Below, one piece after another: positions 8,882 to 16,325 of a stretch of DNA of 27,740 nt. Below the pieces are notes generated by a model. It worked only from the letters and a program-made list of their open reading frames with translations, was not told the origin of the DNA and did not search any database. The DNA is from Bacteroidota bacterium (GTDB lineage: Bacteria > Bacteroidota > Bacteroidia > Flavobacteriales_D > Crocinitomicaceae). A program made the position numbers and the translations under genes. The first letter of the stretch is position 1. Each line of letters opens with the position of its first letter. The stretch is taken from assembly GCA_024280195.1 (NCBI GenBank), contig JAJRQP010000309.1:1-27740 (forward strand). Direction: 5' to 3'.

Positions 8882-8889
8882 TATCTTCG
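8882..8889 (+). promoter_or_regulatory. Probable promoter -7 box for ffh
   Basis: TATCTTCG is one mismatch from TAnnTTTG, sits 23 bases before the ffh ATG, and lies just downstream of the preceding terminator. The -33 region is T-rich without a clean TTTG. Confidence 0.4.
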
Positions 8890-8912
8890 CATTCTTATAA
8901 AACACAATACCT

Positions 8913-10259
8913 ATGTTTGAAAATTTAACGGACAAATTTGAAAGAGCGTTTAAAGTCTTAAAAGGACAAGGACAAATCTCTGAAATCAATGTTGCTGAGA
9001 CACTTAAAGAAGTACGTCGTGCGTTATTAGATGCTGATGTTAACTTCAAAACTGCCAAAGAATTCACCAATACTGTTAAAGAAAAAGCATTGGGTCAGAA
9101 TGTGTTGACTTCTATTTCTCCTGGTCAATTGATGATTAAGATTTGCCACGAAGAATTGGTAAACTTAATGGGGGGAAACGAAGTTGAAATCAACATCAAA
9201 GGAAATCCTGGAATTATTTTGATGTCTGGACTACAGGGGTCTGGTAAAACAACTTTCTCTGGTAAATTAGGTAATTACCTGAAGAATAAGAAAGGGAAGA
9301 ATCCATTATTGGTGGCATGTGATGTATATCGGCCAGCAGCGATAGATCAATTGCATGTTTTGGGTGAGCAACTCGGAATTGAAGTCTATTCTAATCGTGA
9401 AGAAAAGAATCCTGTAAAGATTGCTCAAGAAGCAATTCAATATGCAAAGAGTAAGAGTTTTAACGTAGTTATCATTGATACCGCGGGGCGTTTGGCCGTG
9501 GATGAGAAAATGATGAAAGAGATTGCCAACGTGAAAAGCGCAATCAATCCAACGGAGACTTTATTTGTTGTGGATGCAATGACAGGGCAAGATGCTGTAA
9601 ATACAGCTAAGGCGTTCGATGAGCAAATCAATTTTGATGGTGTTGTATTAACTAAATTAGACGGTGATACAAGAGGTGGTGCAGCGTTAACGATTAAGTC
9701 AGTTGTTAATAAACCAATTAAATTTGTCGGAACAGGAGAGAAGATGGATGCACTAGATGTATTCTATCCTTCTAGAATGGCTGACAGAATTCTCGGTAAA
9801 GGTGATATCGTCACTCTAGTTGAACGTGCCCAAGAGCAATTCGATGAAGAGGAAGCAAGAAAATTACAAAAGAGAATCAAGAAAAATCAATTTGATTTCA
9901 ATGATTTCTATGGTCAATTGCAACAAGTTAAAAAGATGGGTAACGTCAAAGACTTGATGGGAATGGTTCCAGGAATGGGAAAAGCAATGAAAGATGTGGA
10001 TATTGACGATGATGCATTTAAATCTATTGAGGCAATCATTCAATCAATGACTCCAAAAGAAAGAGAAAAACCTGATTTGATTAACAATTCTCGAAAAATT
10101 AGATTAGCAAAAGGTTCTGGAACAAACGTTCAGGAAGTAAATAAGTTGATGAAGCAATTCAACGATACCAAAAAGATGATGAAGATGATGTCTAACCCTA
10201 AGAAAATGCAACAGATGATGAAGCAAATGAAAGGAATGGGCGGAATGCCAGGAATGTAG
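8913..10259 (+). CDS. ffh: Signal recognition particle GTPase Ffh (SRP54)
   Basis: This 448-residue protein has the complete NG-M layout. The N domain helical bundle starts MFENLTDKFERAFKVLKGQG. The G domain has P-loop GLQGSGKT (residues 106-113), DTAGRL, and TKLDGDTRGGAAL. The methionine-rich M domain follows from about residue 330, ending in a tail of MKMM/MKQM/GMGGMPGM repeats. Ffh binds 4.5S RNA and hydrophobic signal sequences at the ribosome exit and delivers nascent inner-membrane proteins to FtsY. The gene is flanked by a terminator upstream and a 193-bp spacer downstream, so it is probably transcribed alone. Length and motifs are fully standard. Confidence 0.98.
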   Translation: MFENLTDKFERAFKVLKGQGQISEINVAETLKEVRRALLDADVNFKTAKEFTNTVKEKALGQNVLTSISPGQLMIKICHEELVNLMGGNEVEINIKGNPGIILMSGLQGSGKTTFSGKLGNYLKNKKGKNPLLVACDVYRPAAIDQLHVLGEQLGIEVYSNREEKNPVKIAQEAIQYAKSKSFNVVIIDTAGRLAVDEKMMKEIANVKSAINPTETLFVVDAMTGQDAVNTAKAFDEQINFDGVVLTKLDGDTRGGAALTIKSVVNKPIKFVGTGEKMDALDVFYPSRMADRILGKGDIVTLVERAQEQFDEEEARKLQKRIKKNQFDFNDFYGQLQQVKKMGNVKDLMGMVPGMGKAMKDVDIDDDAFKSIEAIIQSMTPKEREKPDLINNSRKIRLAKGSGTNVQEVNKLMKQFNDTKKMMKMMSNPKKMQQMMKQMKGMGGMPGM

Positions 10260-10340
10260 TTTTTAATTGAGAAAGGAAAGGTTTGAATTGAAAGTTGAAT
10301 GCTTCACAAAAGGCTATTATCTTTTTTATTCATTTTATCC

Positions 10341-10361
10341 GAGGTTTAAAATATAAACCTC
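10341..10361. other. Small hairpin in the ffh-M50 spacer
   Basis: GAGGTTTA (10341-10348) pairs perfectly with 10354-10361 around a 5-nt loop. No T-tract follows on either strand, so it is at best a weak terminator or an RNA 3'-end structure. Nothing else is evident in this 193-bp spacer. Confidence 0.3.
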
Positions 10362-10452
10362 TGTAAAAAACTTCTCTTCATTCTTTTGTGAAAAATTATC
10401 GCTTATTTCATGAACTATTTCCAAATTCCATTTATTCTATCTATATTTATTT

Positions 10453-11397
10453 ATGGAATCATTTGATTTTTTTCCTGAGAAACCAGAATTAGCAGAGCAA
10501 ACCCCAAAAGGTGGATTGTCACTGACGTTTTTTTCCATGGTTTTGTTCGTGTTAATTTTCCTTCTTTTCTTCGGAGATGAAATCAATTTTATTATTTATT
10601 TAGTAATTGTATTGTTAATCCACGAACTAGGACATTTTCTAGCAATGAAAGCCTTTAAGTATAAGAATGTGAGAATGTTATTTATTCCACTTATGGGAGC
10701 TTTTGTTCAAGGAACTAAGAATAATTATTCGCAAAAACAAAGTTTTATTGTCACTGCTGCAGGTCCTTTCCCCGGAATGATAATCGGTGCAGCATTGGTT
10801 TATTTTGGAAATGATTTTAGGTCAGAATGGATGGTGACAACAGGATTACTTTTCCTCCTCCTCAATCTTATCAACTTAATTCCTTTAGACCCACTAGATG
10901 GAGGTCAATTGTTTAAATTATTTGTCAGAAAAAACAATGAGTTATTCTTAATGATTTTCGCTTTTACATCCTCATTAATTATGATTGGAGTTGGATGGTA
11001 TCTGAATAGCATTATTCTGATGCTCTTTGGTTTTTTTATGGGTTTCCGAGTAAGATCCATGCAGAAAAAACACGAAATTCATAAGGAGTTGAAAGAGGAA
11101 GGGGTTGATTATGCTACAACTTATAAGTTGTTAAGTAACGAAACATATTCCAAAATTAGAAAGGTTGTTATCGACTATACACCAGCATTGCAGAAATACA
11201 TTGACCAAGTTTCATTGGAAGATTTAGCACCTGTTCTTGCAAGTCAAGTTAACAGTGTTTTGGAAACTCCTTTGGAGAAAGATACAAGTGTTCTATTTAA
11301 AATAATGTTATTGGTTTTTTGGATAGCTTCGTTTGCAATTCCAATTTTCCTCTTCTTTTCTATCAACCTTCAATGGTACGCGCCTGATGTTATTTAA
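10453..11397 (+). CDS. M50-family (site-2-protease-like) membrane metalloprotease
   Basis: This 314-residue polytopic protein carries the zinc-binding HELGH motif (residues 57-61) within a hydrophobic helix. It also has the second M50 motif NLIPLDPLDGG (141-151), whose aspartate (D149) completes the zinc site. About six membrane segments are visible, with a cytosolic region (about 200-280) between the core and a final C-terminal hydrophobic pair. No PDZ domain is present, so it is not an RseP orthologue; it resembles SpoIVFB/S2P-like or uncharacterised M50 proteins that cut substrates within the membrane. The substrate is unknown. The gene overlaps the following Smr-protein gene by 11 bp, suggesting translational coupling. 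A TATATTTA box ends only 3 nt before the ATG, so either initiation is nearly leaderless or the promoter lies elsewhere. Confidence 0.88.
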   Translation: MESFDFFPEKPELAEQTPKGGLSLTFFSMVLFVLIFLLFFGDEINFIIYLVIVLLIHELGHFLAMKAFKYKNVRMLFIPLMGAFVQGTKNNYSQKQSFIVTAAGPFPGMIIGAALVYFGNDFRSEWMVTTGLLFLLLNLINLIPLDPLDGGQLFKLFVRKNNELFLMIFAFTSSLIMIGVGWYLNSIILMLFGFFMGFRVRSMQKKHEIHKELKEEGVDYATTYKLLSNETYSKIRKVVIDYTPALQKYIDQVSLEDLAPVLASQVNSVLETPLEKDTSVLFKIMLLVFWIASFAIPIFLFFSINLQWYAPDVI

Positions 11398-11929
11398 TCC
11401 AGGGCAAAAAGTAGTTTTTCTTCACGAAAGTGGTCATGGCATTGTTGATTCTATTGCTTCCAATGGGAGAATAATAATCCTAGACGAAGATGGATTCAAA
11501 AGAGAATATTTAAAATCGCAATTAGCAATCGTTCAAAATGAGCAGTATCCAATTGATGAAGATGTTGCAACTAACATTGCTTTGCAGGATCAAGGATTAT
11601 CAGGGGCAAATAGCGTGAATACTTATTCTGCGGAAAGAAGAAAGAACGATGTCTCAGAAATCGATTTGCACATCGAAGAAATAACAGAATCTCATAGAGG
11701 TTTATCTAATCATGAAATTCTCTCTCGACAAATGATTGCTTTTCGTCAATTCTACCAAAGAGCAAGATCTCAAAAGAAAGGAAAAATCGTTATTATTCAT
11801 GGAGTAGGAGAAGGAGTTCTTCGCTATGAAGTTCGCTCATTCCTCAATAAAGAAAACGGCGTAGAGTATTTTGATGCAGACTACTTAGATTATGGACAAG
11901 GAGCAACGGTTATTTTAATGAAGTATTAG
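11387..11929 (+). CDS. Smr-domain protein (DUF2027-type)
   Basis: The ATG at 11387 is preferred over a longer ORF from 11333, because the extra N-terminal residues only mirror the M50 gene in another frame. The product has about 180 residues. It begins MLFNPGQKVVFLHESGHGIV, a small beta-rich domain typical of DUF2027 proteins in Bacteroidota. After an acidic/polar linker comes a C-terminal Smr domain (about residues 90-180): EIDLHIEEI and the conserved IIHGVGEGVLRYEVRSFL segment. Smr domains nick or cleave nucleic acid; members include MutS2 tails and ribosome-collision mRNA endonucleases. MutS2's MutS core is absent here. The gene overlaps the M50 gene by 11 bp. A role in RNA or DNA cleavage is inferred from the family only. 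Confidence 0.85.
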   Translation: MLFNPGQKVVFLHESGHGIVDSIASNGRIIILDEDGFKREYLKSQLAIVQNEQYPIDEDVATNIALQDQGLSGANSVNTYSAERRKNDVSEIDLHIEEITESHRGLSNHEILSRQMIAFRQFYQRARSQKKGKIVIIHGVGEGVLRYEVRSFLNKENGVEYFDADYLDYGQGATVILMKY

Positions 11930-11930
11930 A

Positions 11931-12070
11931 GCAATGAATCATTGATTGAAGGAACTAATGATTCAATGGATGCTCGTAGTAGGTTCTATTCAAAAGATTA
12001 ATTTTCTAATTGAACTATTTTTAGCAAATATCAACTTCAACATTGAAACATTAAAGCAATGAATCATTGA
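11931..12070. repeat. Intergenic AATGAATCATTGA-type repeat with inverted copies
   Basis: The 15-mer GCAATGAATCATTGA occurs identically at 11931-11945 and 12056-12070. An inverted copy, AATGATTCA (11957-11965), pairs with TGAATCATT (11935-11943) over a 13-nt loop. The segment fills the spacer between the converging Smr and ArnT-like genes and may act as a weak transcript end. No coding capacity is evident. Confidence 0.6.
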
Positions 12071-12120
12071 ATTCTCAACATCACACTCCATCTCGACTCC
12101 CGCTCGATGTCCGTTCCCTA

Positions 12121-12183
12121 CTCCACACTCCACACTCCACACTCCATACTCTTCACTCCATACTCCATACTCTTCACTCCATA
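12121..12183. repeat. Heptamer microsatellite, nine units of CTCCAYA/CTCTTCA
   Basis: Nine contiguous 7-nt units run without interruption: three CTCCACA, then CTCCATA, CTCTTCA, CTCCATA, CTCCATA, CTCTTCA, CTCCATA. The last six units form two identical 21-bp blocks (12142-12162 and 12163-12183). A degenerate tenth unit follows. The minus-strand ArnT-like gene ends inside the repeat, with its stop at 12174-12176. Confidence 0.85.
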
Positions 12184-13829
12184 CTTCCCACCGCTCTCTT
12201 ATAAAAACGAAAGCCTCCAACTTTTTTAACTAGCTTAAATTTTGGGTTTGAATCGAGTTCTATATTTGTTGATTTGGAAACCATGTAAACGTCCTTATCA
12301 ACATCGCCCGTCAATAACCAACTTTGATCTTTTCTTTTTTCTGAAAGCCCTGCAGGTTGCTGAAAATAATAATACTGCGCATAACTTTTGTAGCCAAAAG
12401 ATTCTACGTAACAATCTTCTCCTTGAATACTTTCGTAGAAAGAAACAACAGGTCCTTGCGTGAAACCTTCAATTTTTGGTAGAATAAAAAACAAGACCAT
12501 TAGCAAGGAAAATGCAACCGTTTTTGAAATCGTAATGATCGCTTTATTAATCATTCTTTGTTTGAAAAACACAGCAGAAATTATCATCCCTATAAAGAAA
12601 AAGATGCCGATTAAGAATTCATATCCTGACCAATAAATCACTGTTCCCATTGAATCAACAGCGAAAGGATCATTCATTAAAGGGAAGAGCAATTCTTTGT
12701 TTTTCATAATCAATGGCATCGCAGTTAAGAGGATTCCCCATATAGAACCAACGATAATAAAAAGCACTGTCTGATATTTTTTCCATTCTTCTTTTTGCTG
12801 TATGGCTTGATAGAGGAAATATGCTGCTAAGAAGGATAAAGGAATGTAAGTCATTGAAGAATAGTGTACTATCTTGGTTGTGGAAATGCTGAATAAGATG
12901 ATTACAACCCAAAAAAGACTCAGCATCCATATCCTAAAGTCAAGAGCTAGGCGCTCAGATTTCCTTCTAAAATAGGGGAGAGCAAATATTGAAATTGGAA
13001 AGCAACCAATAAACACGACGACAAAATGATAGTAAAAAGGTTGCGCATGTCCTGCAACTGGTTGATTAAATAATTCAATTTGATACTCAATGAATTGTTG
13101 TATGATAGCAAATCCATTCTGTGCTACTTCCATGCTTAACCAAGCACCAATTACCCCCATCATTCCAATAAAGAATAATGCAATGTATTTGATATGCGGG
13201 AAAGGTTTAAATTTTTTCAGGATAAGATAAACCAATAAAGTTAAGCCAAGTAATAAGAAACCAACCGGCCCTTTTGTGATGACGCTTAATCCACTAAACA
13301 AACCGGAAAGTAATGCTAGTTTCCCTAGGTTGACTTCTTCTTTTGCAAGAACACGCATCAAAAAATAGATGGACATGAAAATAAAGTAATTGAAAACCGG
13401 GTCAATGATTCCAGATTTAAAATAGAGGTGAGGTAAGAATGAACCGAAGAATAATAGTGCCCAAATCAATCCCATTTTAGCAGAAAAATGTTTCTTTCCT
13501 ATAAAATAAAATGTGAGTAAGTAAATCAGTCCAAACAATGCATTAGGAAATCGTGCAGCAAACTCATTGATGCCAAATAGCTTCATCGCTCCAACTTGCA
13601 ACCAAAAAAAGAAAGGAGGTTTCTCCCAAAAGGGACTGTAATTAATCTGAACACGCAAATAATCATTACTCGCAATCATTTCTCGTGCAGATTCAGCAAA
13701 GTTGATTTCATCCCAATCAAAAAGGTGCACATTGCCCAAACCTATAAAAAAGAACAAAGACATAGATAGCAAAAGAAGAATGCTATATCGCTGGTTGTTG
13801 GCTATAATATTGAAATATTTATTTACCAT
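12174..13829 (-). CDS. ArnT/GT39-like integral membrane glycosyltransferase
   Basis: This 551-residue protein has about a dozen hydrophobic segments. The first periplasmic loop carries the GT39/ArnT/PMT signature: HLFDWDEINFAESAREM (acidic D38, D40, E41), followed by the YSPFWEKPPFFFWLQ segment. Family members move a sugar from a polyprenyl-phosphate carrier to lipid A, proteins or other acceptors on the outer face of the inner membrane. The soluble C-terminal part has the YYYFQQPAG and FRFYKRA region. The last four residues and TGA stop are read from the heptamer microsatellite. It is the third gene of a likely GT2-PHP-GT39 operon, where the GT2 enzyme could make the polyprenyl-linked sugar donor. 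Acceptor and sugar are unknown. Confidence 0.88.
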   Translation of the reverse strand: MVNKYFNIIANNQRYSILLLLSMSLFFFIGLGNVHLFDWDEINFAESAREMIASNDYLRVQINYSPFWEKPPFFFWLQVGAMKLFGINEFAARFPNALFGLIYLLTFYFIGKKHFSAKMGLIWALLFFGSFLPHLYFKSGIIDPVFNYFIFMSIYFLMRVLAKEEVNLGKLALLSGLFSGLSVITKGPVGFLLLGLTLLVYLILKKFKPFPHIKYIALFFIGMMGVIGAWLSMEVAQNGFAIIQQFIEYQIELFNQPVAGHAQPFYYHFVVVFIGCFPISIFALPYFRRKSERLALDFRIWMLSLFWVVIILFSISTTKIVHYSSMTYIPLSFLAAYFLYQAIQQKEEWKKYQTVLFIIVGSIWGILLTAMPLIMKNKELLFPLMNDPFAVDSMGTVIYWSGYEFLIGIFFFIGMIISAVFFKQRMINKAIITISKTVAFSLLMVLFFILPKIEGFTQGPVVSFYESIQGEDCYVESFGYKSYAQYYYFQQPAGLSEKRKDQSWLLTGDVDKDVYMVSKSTNIELDSNPKFKLVKKVGGFRFYKRAVGSME

Positions 13830-13835
13830 ATTGTT

Positions 13836-13868
13836 TTCCCCTTTTTGGAGGGGGATTAAGGGGGAGGA
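13836..13868. repeat. Short C/G-run repeat between operon genes
   Basis: The 47-bp gap between the PHP and ArnT-like genes holds a strikingly G-rich patch unlike the AT-rich surroundings: CCCC, TTTTTGGA, GGGGG, ATTAA, GGGGGAGG on the plus strand. The C and G runs can pair as a small hairpin, possibly affecting the ratio of the upstream to downstream gene product. Confidence 0.5.
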
Positions 13869-13876
13869 ATTTATTA

Positions 13877-15043
13877 CTATCTATTTCTCTTCCTTTTCCA
13901 AATTCGTTTTATCAAAAATAATAATACAAAAGAAACAAGAAAAGCAACAATTCTAAATAACCAAGTTAAAATAAAATTGGCTTCTGCTTTCACATTGACA
14001 TTTAAAGGAACAATATTGCTTTCTATTCTCAAAACAGGATTCATGTATAGATGACTGTTCTTATTATAAGCAACTGTTCTAACGTAAGTGTCATCATCGG
14101 TAAACGAGTAGGAAACAGCATCTGTGTTCAGCACTTTCTTAACCACTTTTCCGTCTTGACCTTTTAATACGATGGAATCGGCTTTGGTAGATAGGCAAAT
14201 GTTCATTGTTGATTCCGTAACTTCACAGCTTTCAAGTAAATTATCGCATTCTCCATTATGACTCCAAATTGCATAATTCTTTCCTTGCTTCATCGATTGC
14301 ATCACAGAATCTGGATGTCGAACTTCAGAATGAATGATGTTCCAAATACGAAAAGTTGGCTCTTTGACTAAATCATGCGTATCGTCATCGCCCATAATCC
14401 ATGTCAAACGGCCAGCAGAAAGAGCAGCGTCCCAATGTTCTTCAGAAACACGATAATGATTGAGGACTTCCGTAAATTCATACCCAACTAAATGTTGCAT
14501 ATCGCTAAAAGACCTACCACCAGCGAACTTAGGATGTGCCATTGAGACCATCGCTCCGTTTACTTTTATATTCTCAATGATTTTTTGCTTGTGAGAAGTG
14601 AGTTGATAGAGTGGATAATCGAAGTAAGATACTTTTGGCGAATTAATGGCTAAGTAGTGCGACTTGAAGATATTATAACCATGCTCATAAACAGGGATAT
14701 ATAAGTCTGTAAATTGTTTTCCGTAAGTGCTAATTTTATGATAATTAGAGATTCCTGCAATGTCGTAGCCTTTTTCTGTGTAGCCTTCAAAAACGTCTTT
14801 TTCTGTATTGTGACCGTTGGTTACGGATTTCCAAGCAACTGTGTGCGCATGAAAATTTGCTCGGTAAGATGAGTCTGATAAATTCTCATAAGGATTATAA
14901 ATATTACTTCCGGAGAATGCTTTAGGTTCAGGGAAATTATAAATCGTTGTGTTGATATAAAATATAGAGGCAATTAGCAGAACAAAAACAACCAATGAAA
15001 GAATCAATTTCATCAGTATCGCGACTATTTTTTTCAAATTCAA
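13877..15043 (-). CDS. Membrane-anchored PHP-type hydrolase domain protein
   Basis: This 388-residue protein has a hydrophobic N-terminal anchor (about residues 6-31), an extracytoplasmic domain, and a second membrane helix near the end (about 360-382) followed by a basic KRIWKRKRNR tail. The domain has PHP-like metal-binding features: NFHAHT (H65, H67), ISNYHKI, MAHPKFAGG and GDDDTHDL. PHP proteins hydrolyse phosphoesters with two or three metals. A periplasmic, doubly anchored version in a glycosyltransferase operon suggests action on a lipid- or sugar-linked phosphate, which is inference. The start is TTG at 15043, directly abutting the GT2 stop; an in-frame ATG at 15013 would give a shorter anchor. 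I prefer the TTG because MNLKKIV gives a basic start before the helix, but this is not certain. Confidence 0.75.
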   Translation of the reverse strand: MNLKKIVAILMKLILSLVVFVLLIASIFYINTTIYNFPEPKAFSGSNIYNPYENLSDSSYRANFHAHTVAWKSVTNGHNTEKDVFEGYTEKGYDIAGISNYHKISTYGKQFTDLYIPVYEHGYNIFKSHYLAINSPKVSYFDYPLYQLTSHKQKIIENIKVNGAMVSMAHPKFAGGRSFSDMQHLVGYEFTEVLNHYRVSEEHWDAALSAGRLTWIMGDDDTHDLVKEPTFRIWNIIHSEVRHPDSVMQSMKQGKNYAIWSHNGECDNLLESCEVTESTMNICLSTKADSIVLKGQDGKVVKKVLNTDAVSYSFTDDDTYVRTVAYNKNSHLYMNPVLRIESNIVPLNVNVKAEANFILTWLFRIVAFLVSFVLLFLIKRIWKRKRNR

Positions 15044-15799
15044 TTATTTTGAAGCTTTCGTGTGAAAAATCTTTGACTTTGCAATTCCAATCTTGTTGAA
15101 GAAGTACATCCAAGATACTTTCAATACTCCAAGTCCATAAGTAGTGCTTCTTGCAATGTTAATAGAAGATGCATCATCAAAATATTTGGTTGGGCAAGTG
15201 ATTTCTGCGATTTCATAATCTGCGTAGAAGATTTGTGCCAACATTTGATTGTCAAATATAAAGTCATCTGAATTGATGTTGTAATTAATTCCTTCCAATA
15301 CTTCTTTAGAAAACATTCTATAACCTGTATGATACTCAGACAGTTTTTGACTCATTAAAATATTTTGACTCAAGGTTAAAAAACGATTTGCAATGTATTT
15401 GTAAATTGGCATTCCACCTTTTAACGCACCTTTTCCAAGAATTCTTGACCCAATCACTACAGGATAAACATCGTTGGCAATGAGATGTGCCATTGATTCA
15501 ATTAACTTCGGAGTATATTGATAATCAGGATGTAACATCACCACAATATCCGCTCCTAATTCCAATGCTTTGTTGTAGCAAGACTTCTGATTACCTCCGT
15601 AACCCTTATTTTCTTCGTGAACAATGATGTGCTTGATTCCAATTTCTCTCCCTAATTCTGCTGTGTTGTCACTGCTTTTATCGTCAACCAAGACAACATC
15701 ATCAACAATATCAAAAGGGATTTCGTCGTATGTTTTTTGTAAAGTCTTTGCTGCGTTATAGGCAGGTAGAATGACAATCAGTTTTTTTCCTTTAATCAT
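15044..15799 (-). CDS. Family 2 glycosyltransferase (dolichyl-phosphate mannosyltransferase-like)
   Basis: This 251-residue protein starts MIKGKKLIVILPAYNAAKTL, the classical GT2 opening. It has the nucleotide-binding VLVDDKSSDNT and a VVMLHPDYQYTP segment in place of the usual DxD region, as in DPM1-like GT2 enzymes. FRMFSKEVLEG and FIFDNQMLAQ lie further on. No membrane helices are evident, so it acts on the cytosolic face. Members typically transfer a sugar from a nucleotide to polyprenyl phosphate, which would supply the downstream ArnT-like enzyme. A -7 box TATCTTTG lies 19 bases upstream of the ATG, so this is probably the first gene of the three-gene operon. Confidence 0.92.
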   Translation of the reverse strand: MIKGKKLIVILPAYNAAKTLQKTYDEIPFDIVDDVVLVDDKSSDNTAELGREIGIKHIIVHEENKGYGGNQKSCYNKALELGADIVVMLHPDYQYTPKLIESMAHLIANDVYPVVIGSRILGKGALKGGMPIYKYIANRFLTLSQNILMSQKLSEYHTGYRMFSKEVLEGINYNINSDDFIFDNQMLAQIFYADYEIAEITCPTKYFDDASSINIARSTTYGLGVLKVSWMYFFNKIGIAKSKIFHTKASK

Positions 15800-15818
15800 A
15801 GTTCTTTAAATTGGAAAT

Positions 15819-15826
15819 CAAAGATA
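15819..15826 (-). promoter_or_regulatory. Promoter -7 box for the GT2-PHP-GT39 operon
   Basis: Read on the minus strand this is TATCTTTG, an exact TAnnTTTG match in the short gap upstream of the GT2 start at 15799. No convincing -33 TTTG is seen at the expected distance. Confidence 0.55.
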
Positions 15827-15845
15827 ATTATTAATTGTCATTTAA

Positions 15846-16325
15846 TTATAAATCTTGTCTAAATGTATGCACATCATTATGATGTTCTTCAATCTTATCT
15901 TTAATTATCTTAATCGTTTGGGCGAGAATAAAGATATCCTGTGTTGTTTGGTGTTTCAACCATGCCCAACTAGATTGTTCATCTTCGACAGCTAACGCAA
16001 TGTGGTAAAGAATCTCGAAATCGTTTTTCAATAGCCATCTTTGTGCGCCTTCATTTCCTTCTGCGGCATTGATCATGGCCATCAATTGGAAATAGCCGTT
16101 TTGTTGCAGCCAATTTCTAGCGTCGTCTTTTAAGTAAATTGCAAATGTTGCCATTGCCAATTCTTCGTAACCATTCTCTTTAAGCCAACGGGTAATCTCT
16201 TCATTTCCTTCAATCGCTTTTGCCCAAGCAAGAATAATTTTTGGAGAATAGTCAATGCTCTTCAAAGGAACTTTTTGAATTTTCTTAATATTAACCTTTC
16301 TTTTTCTATTGAACCAACTAGCCAT
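15846..16325 (-). CDS. Unrecognised protein with four exact 25-residue repeats
   Basis: This 159-residue soluble protein begins with a basic segment MASWFNRKRKVNIKKIQK. From residue 35 to 134 it consists of four tandem repeats of exactly 25 residues, registered on a Trp-Leu pair at 47, 72, 97 and 122. The approximate consensus is xxAxEGNExAxxWLxxNGYxxLxxx, with EGNE in repeats 1 and 3 and N-[GD]-[YF] in repeats 1-3; the fourth is more diverged. The pattern suggests stacked helix pairs, as in short alpha-solenoids, but it is neither the 34-residue TPR nor a repeat I can name. A charged C-terminal tail follows. Its ATG overlaps the stop of the SpmA-SpmB gene by 8 bp, so the two are very likely co-translated and the protein may be a cytosolic partner of that membrane protein. 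Function unknown. Confidence 0.85.
   Translation of the reverse strand: MASWFNRKRKVNIKKIQKVPLKSIDYSPKIILAWAKAIEGNEEITRWLKENGYEELAMATFAIYLKDDARNWLQQNGYFQLMAMINAAEGNEGAQRWLLKNDFEILYHIALAVEDEQSSWAWLKHQTTQDIFILAQTIKIIKDKIEEHHNDVHTFRQDL

Noticed and set aside
11333..11386. Longer N-terminus for the Smr protein
   Set aside because: The extra 18 residues overlap the M50 gene and precede the typical MLFNPGQKV opening.
11387..11929. MutS2 as a name for the Smr gene
   Set aside because: Only the Smr domain is present and the MutS ATPase core is absent.
12121..12183. Possible CRISPR or operator array at the CTCCAYA heptamers
   Set aside because: Units abut without spacers and follow microsatellite behaviour.
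11990..12220. Minus-strand ORF with WSEEYGV repeats
   Set aside because: It is a translation of the heptamer microsatellite and the neighbouring word repeats, and it overlaps the end of the ArnT-like gene in another frame.
12670..12930. Minus-strand ORF of 86 residues within the ArnT-like gene
   Set aside because: It lies in a different frame of a clearly coding gene and has no recognisable motif.
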